NCBI GenBank assembly: GCA_030813035.1
Contig: JAUSTV010000002.1
Strand: one strand, 5' to 3'
From: Bacillus_BA fengqiuensis
GTDB taxonomy: Bacteria > Bacillota > Bacilli > Bacillales > Bacillaceae_H
Length of the DNA stretch: 64,000 bases
A model generated the notes under the pieces. That model saw only the letters and a program-made list of their open reading frames with translations, ran no database searches and was not told the DNA's origin. Each line of letters starts with the position of its first letter. Position 1 is the first letter of the stretch. A program made the translations under genes and the position numbers. Of this stretch, positions 51,619 to 59,912 are shown one piece after another.

Positions 51619-52140
51619 ATGAATACATTTTATCGAAGTGTGAATGTACCTATTTTTGGGAATCTTTATTTGATTTCAACGGAAAAAGGACTTTCTCATA
51701 TTCTAGTGTCAAAAAGCGAGTTTGACCAATTTCAACTAAGCTATTATGTACAAAAGGGAAATGCGGAATCTTGGGCGGCTAAAGCAGAACAGGAGCTATT
51801 GGATTATTTTGCGGGGAATCGAACGAATTTCGAAGTACCTCTTGATTTGATGACGGGTACCCCATTTCAGCGGCAAGTATGGGCGGTGCTGTCAACCATT
51901 CCGTACGGTGAAGTATGGTCTTACGCCGATGTAGCAAGAGCTATCAACAATCCGAAAGCTGTGAGGGCAGTAGGACAGGCAAACCGTGCCAATCCTATCC
52001 CAGTTATCGTTCCTTGCCATCGGGTAATCGGAAAAAGCGGCAAATTAACAGGGTATGCTGGAAAACAAATCGGATTGAAAGAAGAGCTTTTGCAGCTCGA
52101 AGGCATGAATGCGCAAAATGGAATGTTGATTCGCGGGTAA
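51619..52140 (+). CDS. ogt: Methylated-DNA-protein-cysteine methyltransferase Ogt
   Basis: 173 residues. Active-site motif PCHRVIG with acceptor C133; DNA-binding helix RAVGQANRANPIP; helix TPFQRQVWAVLSTIPYGEVWSYADVA. It removes O6-alkyl groups from guanine in a suicidal reaction. It follows the kinase after 14 bp with AAGGAAGG upstream, so it is likely cotranscribed. Position next to kinE and mtnA matches B. subtilis. Confidence 0.96.
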   Translation: MNTFYRSVNVPIFGNLYLISTEKGLSHILVSKSEFDQFQLSYYVQKGNAESWAAKAEQELLDYFAGNRTNFEVPLDLMTGTPFQRQVWAVLSTIPYGEVWSYADVARAINNPKAVRAVGQANRANPIPVIVPCHRVIGKSGKLTGYAGKQIGLKEELLQLEGMNAQNGMLIRG

Positions 52141-52165
52141 GAAATGACGGGATAAGGAGACTTCC

Positions 52166-52212
52166 GGTTGGAAACTAGAAAGAGCTTATTGCTTGCTTTC
52201 TAGTTTCCAACC
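52166..52212. terminator. Convergent terminator between ogt and a small minus-strand gene
   Basis: GGTTGGAAACTAGAAAG (52166-52182) pairs exactly with 52196-52212. The stop codon of the small minus-strand gene lies in the loop and its last codons form one arm. Confidence 0.75.
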
Positions 52213-52368
52213 TTCTCCTTCAACAAAAACAAAATCGACAGATGTTACGACCTCGGCTTCAGTGTACTCTGCTGAAATATCCATCATGTTGTGATACAGT
52301 TTTCTTTTTTCGTCCTTATGCTTATTTTTCCTCAAAAGATGTGGTTCCTTCGCATTGTCCATCGTCAT
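52186..52368 (-). CDS. Small hypothetical protein (60 aa)
   Basis: MTMDNAKEPHLLRKNKHKDE begins a charged 60-residue protein with a C-terminal VVTSVDFVFVEGEGWKLESKQ. An excellent AAGGAGG lies 8 bp before ATG 52368, so it is probably translated. No family recognised. It has no signal or membrane segment. Its 3' end is part of a shared convergent terminator. Confidence 0.65.
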   Translation of the reverse strand: MTMDNAKEPHLLRKNKHKDEKRKLYHNMMDISAEYTEAEVVTSVDFVFVEGEGWKLESKQ

Positions 52369-52607
52369 AAAGAAAGCCTCCTTCATGAGTTGATAAGAAA
52401 GCGAATGTGCCTTTCTTAATCATAAAGAGGAATACGGTGTCCCACTCCTTCGCTGCAGCTGGTGCAAATCCCATCAAAAAACGAAGGATGGCGATGATAG
52501 GACCATTACATTGTATGCTGTTAAGGTTGATCTGTTTTATTACGTTTTCATGACAAATATAGGACGCCATTAATAACATAGACACGGGAATGAATTGTTA
52601 TACGTGC

Positions 52608-53054
52608 TTAATCAGCAGAAATGGACACATGCAAATAACCGCTGTTTTGAAATTTTAATGGTAAGCTCACTAATACGTCCGTATTATGGGCAATGGCGTT
52701 CTCATAAAGAGAAGGAGTCGTAATATCCAGGGAAACCTGGGCATTCGTTGCTTCGGTGGCCAGATTGCCCGCAATCATGTTGCCTAATTCACATGTAAAG
52801 GATTGAAGCATGGCTCCTTCTACCTCCATTCCAAACATAGATTGGGCAAGGTTGGAAAACGTGCTCTCTTCTCCTTTTATAATGAGAGAGCCTGAAACAT
52901 CTCCCGTCAATCCGATATGAACATGCTGAATGGTAAAAATCGAATCCGTGGAAGGAAGGGATGCTGATTCAATGGTGATGCTAACTGGCACCATTGTTTG
53001 AAAAGATGAAATAGCAGATTTTAAAAGATGTTCCAGTGAATTGGCCAATGTCAT
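52608..53054 (-). CDS. CheX/CheC-like chemotaxis phosphatase domain protein
   Basis: 148 residues resembling the CheX fold: an N-terminal helix, SGSLIIKGEES, and the ExxN active-site motif within TCELGNMIAGNLATEA. Such proteins dephosphorylate CheY-P. There is one such motif, as in CheX. It is far from any che operon here, so it may serve the MCP and HemAT receptors or another response regulator. Start at 53054 with GAGGTGAG upstream. Confidence 0.75.
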   Translation of the reverse strand: MTLANSLEHLLKSAISSFQTMVPVSITIESASLPSTDSIFTIQHVHIGLTGDVSGSLIIKGEESTFSNLAQSMFGMEVEGAMLQSFTCELGNMIAGNLATEATNAQVSLDITTPSLYENAIAHNTDVLVSLPLKFQNSGYLHVSISAD

Positions 53055-53190
53055 ATTCTCACCTCGTCTGAGTCGAAAGTAATAATACTATCATATCATG
53101 ATTTGTCGAAATTTTAGGAGTAAAATTTATATTTTTCTTCCAGTTATATGAGTCTGCATAACTATAGAGGGCGTGGAGGAGGAACGACCC

Positions 53191-53223
53191 ATGTCCTATT
53201 ATTTGCGCATGAGCAGCCGGTAA
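53191..53223 (+). CDS. Micro-ORF of 10 codons with strong ribosome binding site
   Basis: GGAGGAGG lies 8 bp before ATG and the frame reads MSYYLRMSSR, then TAA. It is on the plus strand between two minus-strand genes. The quality of the site is unusual for chance, but translation is unproven. Confidence 0.25.
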   Translation: MSYYLRMSSR

Positions 53224-53292
53224 GTTTTGACGGTTTGGCCAAGCTGGAAAACAGATAAACACCGATAGGATAAAAAGCAAGAATGATGTTGC

Positions 53293-53348
53293 AAAATGAA
53301 TGGAAGGTGTCCGAAAGCCTAGGCTTTCGGACACCTTCCATTCATTTT
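53293..53348. terminator. 28-bp perfect palindromic terminator of mtnA
   Basis: Arms 53293-53320 and 53321-53348 are exact complements without a spacer. The core is GGTGTCCGAAAGCCT. The mtnA stop codon is in the arm. Confidence 0.88.
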
Positions 53349-54394
53349 TGTGGAAATAATTTTTGAATTTCTTGTTCATAGTTTCCTTTAAAGATGCCTT
53401 TTTCTGTGATGATTGCAGTAATGAGTTCATTAGGCGTCACGTCAAAGGCCGGATTATAAACCGAGATTCCTTCCGGGGCAATACGGCTTCCGTTCAGGTG
53501 TGTGATTTCTTCTGCTGCACGCTCTTCAATCGGAATGTCTGCACCGCTTCCAATAGCAGGGTCAAAAGTGGAAAGGGGAGCGGCGACATAAAATGGAATT
53601 CCAAATGATTTGGCAAGAAGAGCTAATCCGTACGTTCCGATTTTATTGGCTGTGTCACCATTTGCCGCAATGCGGTCAGCTCCTACAATAACAGCGTTAA
53701 TTCCCTTTGTTTTGATTGTGTGGGCAGCCATGTTGTCCGTGATGAGCGTGACATCGACTCCAGATTGCTGCAATTCCCAAGCGGTTAAACGTGACCCTTG
53801 TAAAACAGGACGTGTTTCGCATGCATACACTTTTAATGGAATTTCCTTCTCGATTGACAAATGGAATGGAGCGAGCGCTGTTCCATAATATGCGGTTGCG
53901 ATGGATCCGGCATTGCAAATGGTCATGATCGAATCCTGTTTATTCAATAGAGAGAGTGCATAGCTGCCGATGCTGTAGCACACTTCTTCATCTTCCACTT
54001 GAATGCAAATGGCTTCGTGAATAAGCGTTGTTTTTGCTTCGTTCACGGAAGAGACCTCTTGGATGCTTCCTGTCATTCGATCCAGTGCCCAAAATAAATT
54101 AACGGCAGTTGGACGTGAACTCGCCAAATAGTCGCGATCTTTATAAAGACGTGCTTTAAACGCATCGATGCTTTCTTCTTCATAATGACTGGCAGCCAAC
54201 GCCAATCCGAAAGCTGCGGTAATTCCGATTGCTGGAGCTCCGCGCACCTTCAATGTTTTGATTGCATCCCACACATCTTCCAATGTGTGAAGCTCCAAAT
54301 ATTCGATAGAAAGGGGCAATGCCTGCTGATTCAATAAAGTAATATGTGTATCGCTCCATTGTACGGAGCGCGGTAGAGGTAATGTTGTTGTCAT
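53342..54394 (-). CDS. mtnA: Methylthioribose-1-phosphate isomerase MtnA
   Basis: 350 residues, eIF2B-related family. Motifs are KVRGAPAIGITAAFGLALA, SRPTAVNLFWALDRM, TICNAGSIATAYYGTAL with the catalytic Cys, and VGADRIAANGDTANKIGTY with the catalytic Asp. It converts MTR-1-P to methylthioribulose-1-P. It is second in mtnKA behind an S-box leader. The name follows the conserved locus. Confidence 0.95.
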   Translation of the reverse strand: MTTTLPLPRSVQWSDTHITLLNQQALPLSIEYLELHTLEDVWDAIKTLKVRGAPAIGITAAFGLALAASHYEEESIDAFKARLYKDRDYLASSRPTAVNLFWALDRMTGSIQEVSSVNEAKTTLIHEAICIQVEDEEVCYSIGSYALSLLNKQDSIMTICNAGSIATAYYGTALAPFHLSIEKEIPLKVYACETRPVLQGSRLTAWELQQSGVDVTLITDNMAAHTIKTKGINAVIVGADRIAANGDTANKIGTYGLALLAKSFGIPFYVAAPLSTFDPAIGSGADIPIEERAAEEITHLNGSRIAPEGISVYNPAFDVTPNELITAIITEKGIFKGNYEQEIQKLFPQK

Positions 54395-54418
54395 GATGAA
54401 TATTTCCTTTCGTTAAGA

Positions 54419-54459
54419 GGTTGTTCAAAAAGTCAGGTTTACCCTCCTTTTTGAACACC
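54419..54459. repeat. Hairpin in the mtnK-mtnA gap
   Basis: AGGTTGTTCAAAAAG..CTTTTTGAACACCT forms a stem-loop. The AAGAGGTTGTTCAAA motif partly recurs at 30474 (AAGAGGTTGTTTCAAA). It may partially terminate or stabilise mtnK mRNA. Confidence 0.5.
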
Positions 54460-54482
54460 TATATTAAGTTTGAACATATCTA

Positions 54483-55664
54483 TTAAGCTGTCACTTTTAC
54501 AATTTCATTTACGATATCAGGGGTGATGCTTTGTTGATTCAGCAGAAGCGCTTTGCCAAGGCGCAGTGCATGGCGTTTGGCCCCCAGGCGTTTTTGTGAA
54601 TCTTGGATGCCGTCTAAATCTGCTACATGGGCCAATCCGATTGTACGGCGGATTACCTCACAGCCTGCAAAGCCGACTGCATCACGCCATGTCGTTTTTA
54701 GTACGTATTCCAAGTAGCCATTCACGCCAGCAAAAGCTTCCAGGCTGTCTTTTTTCCATAGTTCTGTGAATGTTTCACTGAATACATCCCACGCTTCTTT
54801 CACTTGAGCGAATAATTCGTTTTGTTCCTCTTCGCTGCGAGAGAGGGCATTCAACAATAAGTTGGCGATGAACTGGCCTAAATCGAAACCGAGCGGGCCA
54901 TAAAAGGCAAATTCGGGATCGATTACTTTCGTTGTGTACTCGTCAGCGAAAATACTGCCGGTATGTAAATCCCCGTGAATGAGCGCATCGCTGTTTGTTA
55001 AAAATTTCTTCTTGAGCTTTGCTGCTTCAAGTTTTACTTGAGAGTCCGTCCAAAGTGCCTCAACGTCTTTCCGGAGCTCTTCTTCAAAATCGTTGGTTTC
55101 ATGGTCAAAAAAAGGATCAGTAAAGACTAAATCTTCTGTAATTTTACACAGGTCGGGATTCACAAACTGTTTGGCCAACCCTTTTTTCTCTTCCGGATCC
55201 AGCGCAAAGTCGGATGTATAAAACAAAACATGTGCTAAAAATTCGCCAATATGCTTAGCGAGAAGCGGGTATGATGTCCCTTCAACAAGTCCCGCACGCG
55301 CAATTTTAAGATGGGATAAATCCTCCATGACCGTTACAGCTAACGTTTCATCCGCGTAATAGACCTTTGGCACGTATTGTGGAACATATTGTGCAAACCG
55401 CTTTAATGCATCACTTTCGATTTTTGCCCGATTAAGGCTTAACGGCCAGCTTTCTCCCACGACTTTAGCGTATGGAAGAGCTTGTTTAATGATGATGCCT
55501 TTTTTGTTTTCGTCTGTAATATGAAAGACCAGATTTAAATTTCCATCACCGATTTCACGAGAAGATAATACAGCGTCCTCTTTGAAAAACTGTAATTCTA
55601 CGGCTAATGCAATCGCTTTTTCTTCTGTTAATGGCTCGTAAGCAACTTGAGTGGATAATGACAT
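54483..55664 (-). CDS. mtnK: Methylthioribose kinase MtnK
   Basis: 393 residues of the aminoglycoside phosphotransferase-like fold: GDGNLNLVFHI (nucleotide loop), catalytic HGDLHTGSIF, metal-binding VIDPEFAFYGPLGFDLGQ, and a C-terminal REVIRRTIGLAH-like helix. It phosphorylates methylthioribose with ATP at the start of salvage. ATG 55664 has GGAGG 9 bp upstream. Its mRNA leader holds a SAM riboswitch, so high S-adenosylmethionine shuts it off. Confidence 0.95.
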   Translation of the reverse strand: MSLSTQVAYEPLTEEKAIALAVELQFFKEDAVLSSREIGDGNLNLVFHITDENKKGIIIKQALPYAKVVGESWPLSLNRAKIESDALKRFAQYVPQYVPKVYYADETLAVTVMEDLSHLKIARAGLVEGTSYPLLAKHIGEFLAHVLFYTSDFALDPEEKKGLAKQFVNPDLCKITEDLVFTDPFFDHETNDFEEELRKDVEALWTDSQVKLEAAKLKKKFLTNSDALIHGDLHTGSIFADEYTTKVIDPEFAFYGPLGFDLGQFIANLLLNALSRSEEEQNELFAQVKEAWDVFSETFTELWKKDSLEAFAGVNGYLEYVLKTTWRDAVGFAGCEVIRRTIGLAHVADLDGIQDSQKRLGAKRHALRLGKALLLNQQSITPDIVNEIVKVTA

Positions 55665-55750
55665 GTTAAAAACCTCCATCGTTTTTCCTGATTTTTCTCA
55701 TCTATTTAATGAGTGTTGCAGTTAACTTGATAGAAAGAGGTTTTTATCAA

Positions 55751-55821
55751 GGCAATGAAAAAGATAGCCTCTTTTTCATTGCCTTTTGATGGACTTTGCC
55801 TAAGCAGGCAAAGTCCATCAA
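55751..55821 (-). other. Two extra hairpins between the mtnK riboswitch and the start codon
   Basis: GGCAATGAAAAAGA..TCTTTTTCATTGCC (55751-55783) and TTGATGGACTTTGCC..GGCAAAGTCCATCAA (55786-55821) are exact or near-exact stems. They follow the riboswitch terminator in the mRNA and are not part of a standard S-box. Confidence 0.6.
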
Positions 55822-55850
55822 AAAAGCCTCTTTCTTTGCGAAAGAGGCTT
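55818..55850 (-). terminator. Terminator of the mtnK SAM riboswitch
   Basis: AAGCCTCTTTC/GAAAGAGGCTT stem followed on the minus strand by TTTTTTGA. Confidence 0.85.
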
Positions 55851-55867
55851 GAAGACGTTAAGTCCAA

Positions 55868-56036
55868 ACCTCTTATCTGCCAGAAAGATATCTTTCTGTT
55901 GGATTTAGCACCGTGCCTTCGTGAACAAGTAGTTATGTTCAACAGCGCAAAAAACATGCGCTCCACCTTGCGATGGTATTACGGTCGGTTGCTGGGCTTC
56001 ATAGGGCCAATTCCCTCAGCCAACTCTTGATAAGAG
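55868..56036 (-). ncRNA. SAM-I (S-box) riboswitch upstream of mtnK
   Basis: On the minus strand CTCTTATCAAGAG, GGCTGAGGGAATTGGCCCTA, TGAAGCCCAGCAACCG, GGTGCTAAATCC and the closing GATAAGAG appear in the order of the S-box aptamer. It precedes a terminator and mtnK. The internal P4 region is long. Confidence 0.93.
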
Positions 56037-56168
56037 ACGTACATATTCGGTTATAGACGGTTCGAAAAGTCCGGAAAACATCGTTCCTGTGGTCTTTCGA
56101 ACATATGTTATATGATTGAAAATTTAGAATTCATGTTAAAATTTGAATGTTTTAATCACTTGATGTGA

Positions 56169-56198
56169 ATATTAGCAGGAGTTTCACAACATTGTCAA
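56169..56198 (-). promoter_or_regulatory. SigA-type promoter of mtnKA
   Basis: On the minus strand TTGACA, 18 bp, TAATAT. It lies 130 bp upstream of the S-box, directly after mtnU. A weaker site (TTTTCC..TATAAC) lies nearer to the aptamer. Confidence 0.55.
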
Positions 56199-56213
56199 CA
56201 CATTTTTTATGAA

Positions 56214-56999
56214 TCATGTATAGAAATTTGTGCGACGATCCGCAAAGATTGGAATTTGGGAACGTACTTGCCGCACTTTTTCGCTGTCGATGACTCCTGT
56301 GATGATCTCCTCTTCTTCCGTTGCTTCAGCCAGTATCTCTCCCCATGGGTCAATAATAAGGGAATGGCCGGCAAATACATTATCAGGGTTGCTGCCCGTA
56401 CAATTGCAGGCGACGACATAGCACTGGTTTTCAATCGCGCGGCTAATTAAAAGGGCACGCCAATGTGCCAGACGGGGAAGAGGCCATTCGGCTGAAACGA
56501 ACAATACTTCCGCACCCTGGCTCGTATGGACGCGCATCCATTCCGGAAAACGAATATCATAGCAAATGAATCCCGCACAAGAAGTGTCATGTAAGGTGAA
56601 AAGGTTTTGCGTTTCTCCTGCCTGCAAGTACACATGTTCATCCATAAGTTTAAATAAATGCAGTTTACTATATTCAGAGACGAGCTCTCCTTTATGGTTA
56701 AACACGTACATCGTATTTGTAATGCCTTTCTCTGTTTTTTTAGCAACAGATCCCGCTACAATTGCCACTCCATATTTTTGGGCAAATGCGGAAAAAAATT
56801 GTTTCGTTTTCTCGCCGTTTTCATCTGCGATGTCTTGTAAACGAGTTAAATCATAACCTGTCGACCAAAGCTCGGGCAAAACTAAAATATCCGGATTACT
56901 TTGAAGGGCTTCCCTCATTTTTTCTTCTGCACGCAAAAAGTTTTTTTCGGGATCGCCAAAAACGATATCGAACTGAATACATGCGACTTTTAAGGACAT
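56214..56999 (-). CDS. mtnU: Omega-amidase-like carbon-nitrogen hydrolase MtnU
   Basis: 261 residues of the nitrilase family with a Glu-Lys-Cys triad: ILVLPELWSTGYD (Glu), YSKLHLFKLMDEH (Lys) and AGFICYDIRFPEW (Cys). In methionine salvage it probably deaminates 2-oxoglutaramate or ketomethiobutyramate by-products of transamination. ATG 56999 fits CAGGAAT; the longer opening at 57020 lacks a site. It is divergent from mtnE and upstream of mtnK. Confidence 0.92.
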   Translation of the reverse strand: MSLKVACIQFDIVFGDPEKNFLRAEEKMREALQSNPDILVLPELWSTGYDLTRLQDIADENGEKTKQFFSAFAQKYGVAIVAGSVAKKTEKGITNTMYVFNHKGELVSEYSKLHLFKLMDEHVYLQAGETQNLFTLHDTSCAGFICYDIRFPEWMRVHTSQGAEVLFVSAEWPLPRLAHWRALLISRAIENQCYVVACNCTGSNPDNVFAGHSLIIDPWGEILAEATEEEEIITGVIDSEKVRQVRSQIPIFADRRTNFYT

Positions 57000-57108
57000 A
57001 TGCGTATTCCTGCCTTCCAATTGAATTAAAAAATTACTTTACAAGTTGATTACAACGATATATTATTTGTGACTAGAATTTCAAGAAATTTTTGAGAAGG
57101 TGCAAAAA

Positions 57109-58290
57109 ATGAAAAACTTTGAGCAATCTGAGTTACTGAAGAATTTACCGAAACAATTTTTTGCTTCGCTTGTAAATAAAGTCGCCAACGTGATGGCACA
57201 GGGGCATGATGTGATCAACCTTGGTCAGGGGAACCCCGATCAGCCCACACCGCCTCATATTGTAAAGGCACTTCAAGAAGCGGCGGAAGATCCTCGGAAT
57301 CATAAATATTCGCCTTTTCGAGGCCATTCTTTTTTGAAAAAGGCTGTTGCCGCATTCTATGAACGGGAATATGGGGTAAAGGTCAACCCGGAAAAAGAAG
57401 TTGCCATTTTATTTGGCGGTAAAGCCGGCCTGGTGGAAATTCCCCAATGCTTGCTGAACCCTGGTGATACGGTCTTAGTTCCAGATCCCGGATATCCTGA
57501 TTATTGGTCGGGCGTGGAACTGGCCCGCGCCCAAATGGAAATCATGCCTCTTCGAGCGGAAAATCAATTTCTTCCAAACTATGAAGAACTGCCGGAAGAA
57601 GTGAAGCAAGAAGCAAAACTCATGTTTTTGAATTACCCGAATAACCCGACAGGCGCGACCGCCACATCCGCTTTTTTTGAAAAAACGGTGGAGATGGCTA
57701 AAAAGCATGATATTTGCGTTGTACATGATTTCGCCTACGGGGCCATTGGCTTTAACGGACAAAAACCAATCAGCTTTTTGCAAATAGACGGGGCAAAAGA
57801 TATCGGAATCGAAATTTATACATTTTCGAAAACATATAATATGGCGGGGTGGCGCGTCGGTTTTGCCATCGGAAACGAAAGTGTCATTGAAGCCATCAAC
57901 CTGCTGCAAGACCATCTATATGTCAGCATTTTTGGAGGGATTCAAGCAGCGGCAGCAACCGCCCTGTTGGAATCGCAAGAATGCGTCGATGAGCTTGTCG
58001 GACTTTATGAAGCGCGTCGGGATGTGCTTATTGACGGATTGCAAAAAATTGGCTGGGATGTACAAGCGCCTGCCGGTTCCTTTTTTGCTTGGCTGCCGGT
58101 TCCCGACGGATACTCGTCTGAGCAATTTGCTGATTTCTTACTAGAAGAAGCGAAAGTAGTCGTGGCTCCGGGAATTGGGTTCGGTGAATATGGAGAAGGA
58201 TATGTTCGTGTCGGTTTATTGACGGATGAAGACCGTTTACGGGAAGCTGTCGCACGAATTGAAAAATTAAATTTATTTTCCAAAAAATAA
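57109..58290 (+). CDS. mtnE: Methionine salvage aminotransferase MtnE
   Basis: 393 residues, fold-type I PLP aminotransferase. Motifs include INLGQGNPDQPTPPHIV, NYPNNPTGATA, HDFAYGAIGF and the PLP-lysine in TFSKTYNMAGWRVGF. It transaminates 2-keto-4-methylthiobutyrate to methionine. ATG 57109 with GAGAAGGTG is preferred over GTG 57100. It stands between mtnU and the mtnWXBD unit, as in B. subtilis. Confidence 0.92.
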   Translation: MKNFEQSELLKNLPKQFFASLVNKVANVMAQGHDVINLGQGNPDQPTPPHIVKALQEAAEDPRNHKYSPFRGHSFLKKAVAAFYEREYGVKVNPEKEVAILFGGKAGLVEIPQCLLNPGDTVLVPDPGYPDYWSGVELARAQMEIMPLRAENQFLPNYEELPEEVKQEAKLMFLNYPNNPTGATATSAFFEKTVEMAKKHDICVVHDFAYGAIGFNGQKPISFLQIDGAKDIGIEIYTFSKTYNMAGWRVGFAIGNESVIEAINLLQDHLYVSIFGGIQAAAATALLESQECVDELVGLYEARRDVLIDGLQKIGWDVQAPAGSFFAWLPVPDGYSSEQFADFLLEEAKVVVAPGIGFGEYGEGYVRVGLLTDEDRLREAVARIEKLNLFSKK

Positions 58291-58319
58291 TTGACAAAGA
58301 AAAAAACTCCTGTCATAAT
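58291..58319 (+). promoter_or_regulatory. SigA promoter of mtnWXBD
   Basis: TTGACA, 17 bp, CATAAT, directly after the mtnE stop and about 55 bp upstream of the S-box. Confidence 0.75.
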
Positions 58320-58373
58320 CCATACTAGATTAGCTGGAACTGAACTTTTTGAAAAATGACATATATAAGCAAC

Positions 58374-58490
58374 TTTCTTATCAAGAGCAGGCGGAGGGAC
58401 GAGCCCGATGAAGCCCGGCAACCGACTTAACGATCGTAACGAGTTAAGCACGGTGCTAATTCTTGCAGCAATACGCTGAGAGATAAGAAG
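58374..58490 (+). ncRNA. SAM-I (S-box) riboswitch upstream of mtnW
   Basis: TTCTTATCAAGAGCAGGCGG, AGGGACGAGCCCGATGAAGC, CCGGCAACCG, CGGTGCTAATTCTTGCAGC and GAGAGATAAGAAG are the S-box blocks in the right order, with closing P1. Confidence 0.96.
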
Positions 58491-58503
58491 AGTGCTAGTA
58501 ATT

Positions 58504-58531
58504 AGCCTCTTCTTCTTGAAGGGGCTTTTTT
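58504..58531 (+). terminator. Terminator of the mtnW SAM riboswitch
   Basis: AGCCTCTTC pairs with GAAGGGGCT (one G-U) and is followed by TTTTTTG. The stretch 58532-58667 up to mtnW shows nothing else. Confidence 0.85.
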
Positions 58532-58667
58532 GTTTGTCTTGATGAGAATTCCTTGAAAAGGGCCTATCGTAAAGGCCGGTGGATAATAGTGACATGCTTT
58601 TAAATGAATAGTTCACCACCTAAGAAAATCTAAGACCATAGAGTATACAGCAAAGGAGAATAGGAAC

Positions 58668-59912
58668 ATGAGTGAAGTGATTGCAAGCTATTTGATTCAT
58701 GACCCATCAGGGGACTTAGAGAAAAAAGCAGAAGGGATTGCACTTGGGCTGACAGTTGGTTCTTGGACGAATTTGCCGCTGTTGGAACAAGAACAACTGC
58801 AAAAACATAAAGGACGCGTTGTGTCGGTTTCCCCTTTACAAGATTGCGAGAGAGTCAATCAATACTTAGATAAACAAATGACACAAGCCATTATTAAAGT
58901 GGCTTATCCGGCGGTGAATTTTTCAGCCGATTTACCAGCTGTTTTAACCACGGTTTTCGGAAAATTATCACTTGATGGAAAAGTGAAACTAATTGACTTA
59001 GACTTTCATCCAGAGTTGCTTCAAGCCTTTCCAGGTCCGCGTTTTGGAATTGAGGGAATCCGAGAAAAGCTTGGTGTGTATGATCGACCGCTTGTGATGA
59101 GTATTTTCAAAGGAGTTATTGGCCGCGACATCGAGTACTTAACCGAGCAGCTTCGTGAACAAGCACTGGGCGGTGTCGATTTAGTAAAAGACGATGAAAT
59201 TTTATTCGACAACGAACTGACACCATTTGAAAAGCGGATCACGGAAGGAAAACGGGTGCTGGATGAAGTGTTTGAGAAAACGGGCCATCGCACGTTATAC
59301 GCTGTGAATTTAACGGGCCGCACGTTTGAATTGAAAGAAAAGGCGAAGCGTGCTGCTGAATTGGGAGCTGATGCCCTTTTGTTCAACGTATTCGCCTACG
59401 GATTAGATGTGCTTCAAGCATTGCGTGAAGATGATGACATCGCGCTTCCAATCATGGCTCATCCGGCGGTAAGTGGAGCCTCCACACCGTCCGAATTTTA
59501 CGGATTCTCGTATTCTCTTTTACTCGGAAAATTGCTGCGCATAGCGGGAGCAGACTTCTCCTTATTCCCATCTCCATACGGAAGTGTCGCTTTGCCGTTT
59601 GAAGACGCGGTTAGCATCAGTGATGAGTTGGTTTCTTCAAGTAAACAGCTAAAACAGGCGTTTCCTGTTCCGTCAGCCGGCATTCATCCGGGCATGGTTC
59701 CAGTATTGATGCATGATTTTGGCATTGATTCGGTCATTAATGCAGGAGGCGGTGTTCACGGCCATCCGGATGGGGCAGCTGGGGGAGGACGTGCTTTCCG
59801 TGATGCAATCGATGCGGTGCTGAACGGCCAAACGCTTGAACAAGCCGCTAAACAATCCGAACCGCTTAGAAAAGCGATTGAACTATGGGGAACAGTAGAG
59901 GTGCCATCATGA
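58668..59912 (+). CDS. mtnW: 2,3-diketo-5-methylthiopentyl-1-phosphate enolase MtnW (RuBisCO-like)
   Basis: 414 residues of the type IV RuBisCO-like family. The metal site GGVDLVKDDEILFDNELTPFEKR includes the carbamylated lysine, followed by NLTGRTFELKEKAKRAAELGADALL and MAHPAVSGA. It enolises the diketone phosphate. It does not fix CO2. It starts the mtnWXBD operon under the S-box and overlaps mtnX by 4 bp. Confidence 0.95.
   Translation: MSEVIASYLIHDPSGDLEKKAEGIALGLTVGSWTNLPLLEQEQLQKHKGRVVSVSPLQDCERVNQYLDKQMTQAIIKVAYPAVNFSADLPAVLTTVFGKLSLDGKVKLIDLDFHPELLQAFPGPRFGIEGIREKLGVYDRPLVMSIFKGVIGRDIEYLTEQLREQALGGVDLVKDDEILFDNELTPFEKRITEGKRVLDEVFEKTGHRTLYAVNLTGRTFELKEKAKRAAELGADALLFNVFAYGLDVLQALREDDDIALPIMAHPAVSGASTPSEFYGFSYSLLLGKLLRIAGADFSLFPSPYGSVALPFEDAVSISDELVSSSKQLKQAFPVPSAGIHPGMVPVLMHDFGIDSVINAGGGVHGHPDGAAGGGRAFRDAIDAVLNGQTLEQAAKQSEPLRKAIELWGTVEVPS

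Noticed and set aside
53059..53430. 123-aa minus-strand frame between the CheX-like gene and mtnA
   Set aside because: It overlaps the mtnA 3' end in another frame and crosses a 56-bp palindromic terminator; no good ribosome binding site and no family resemblance.
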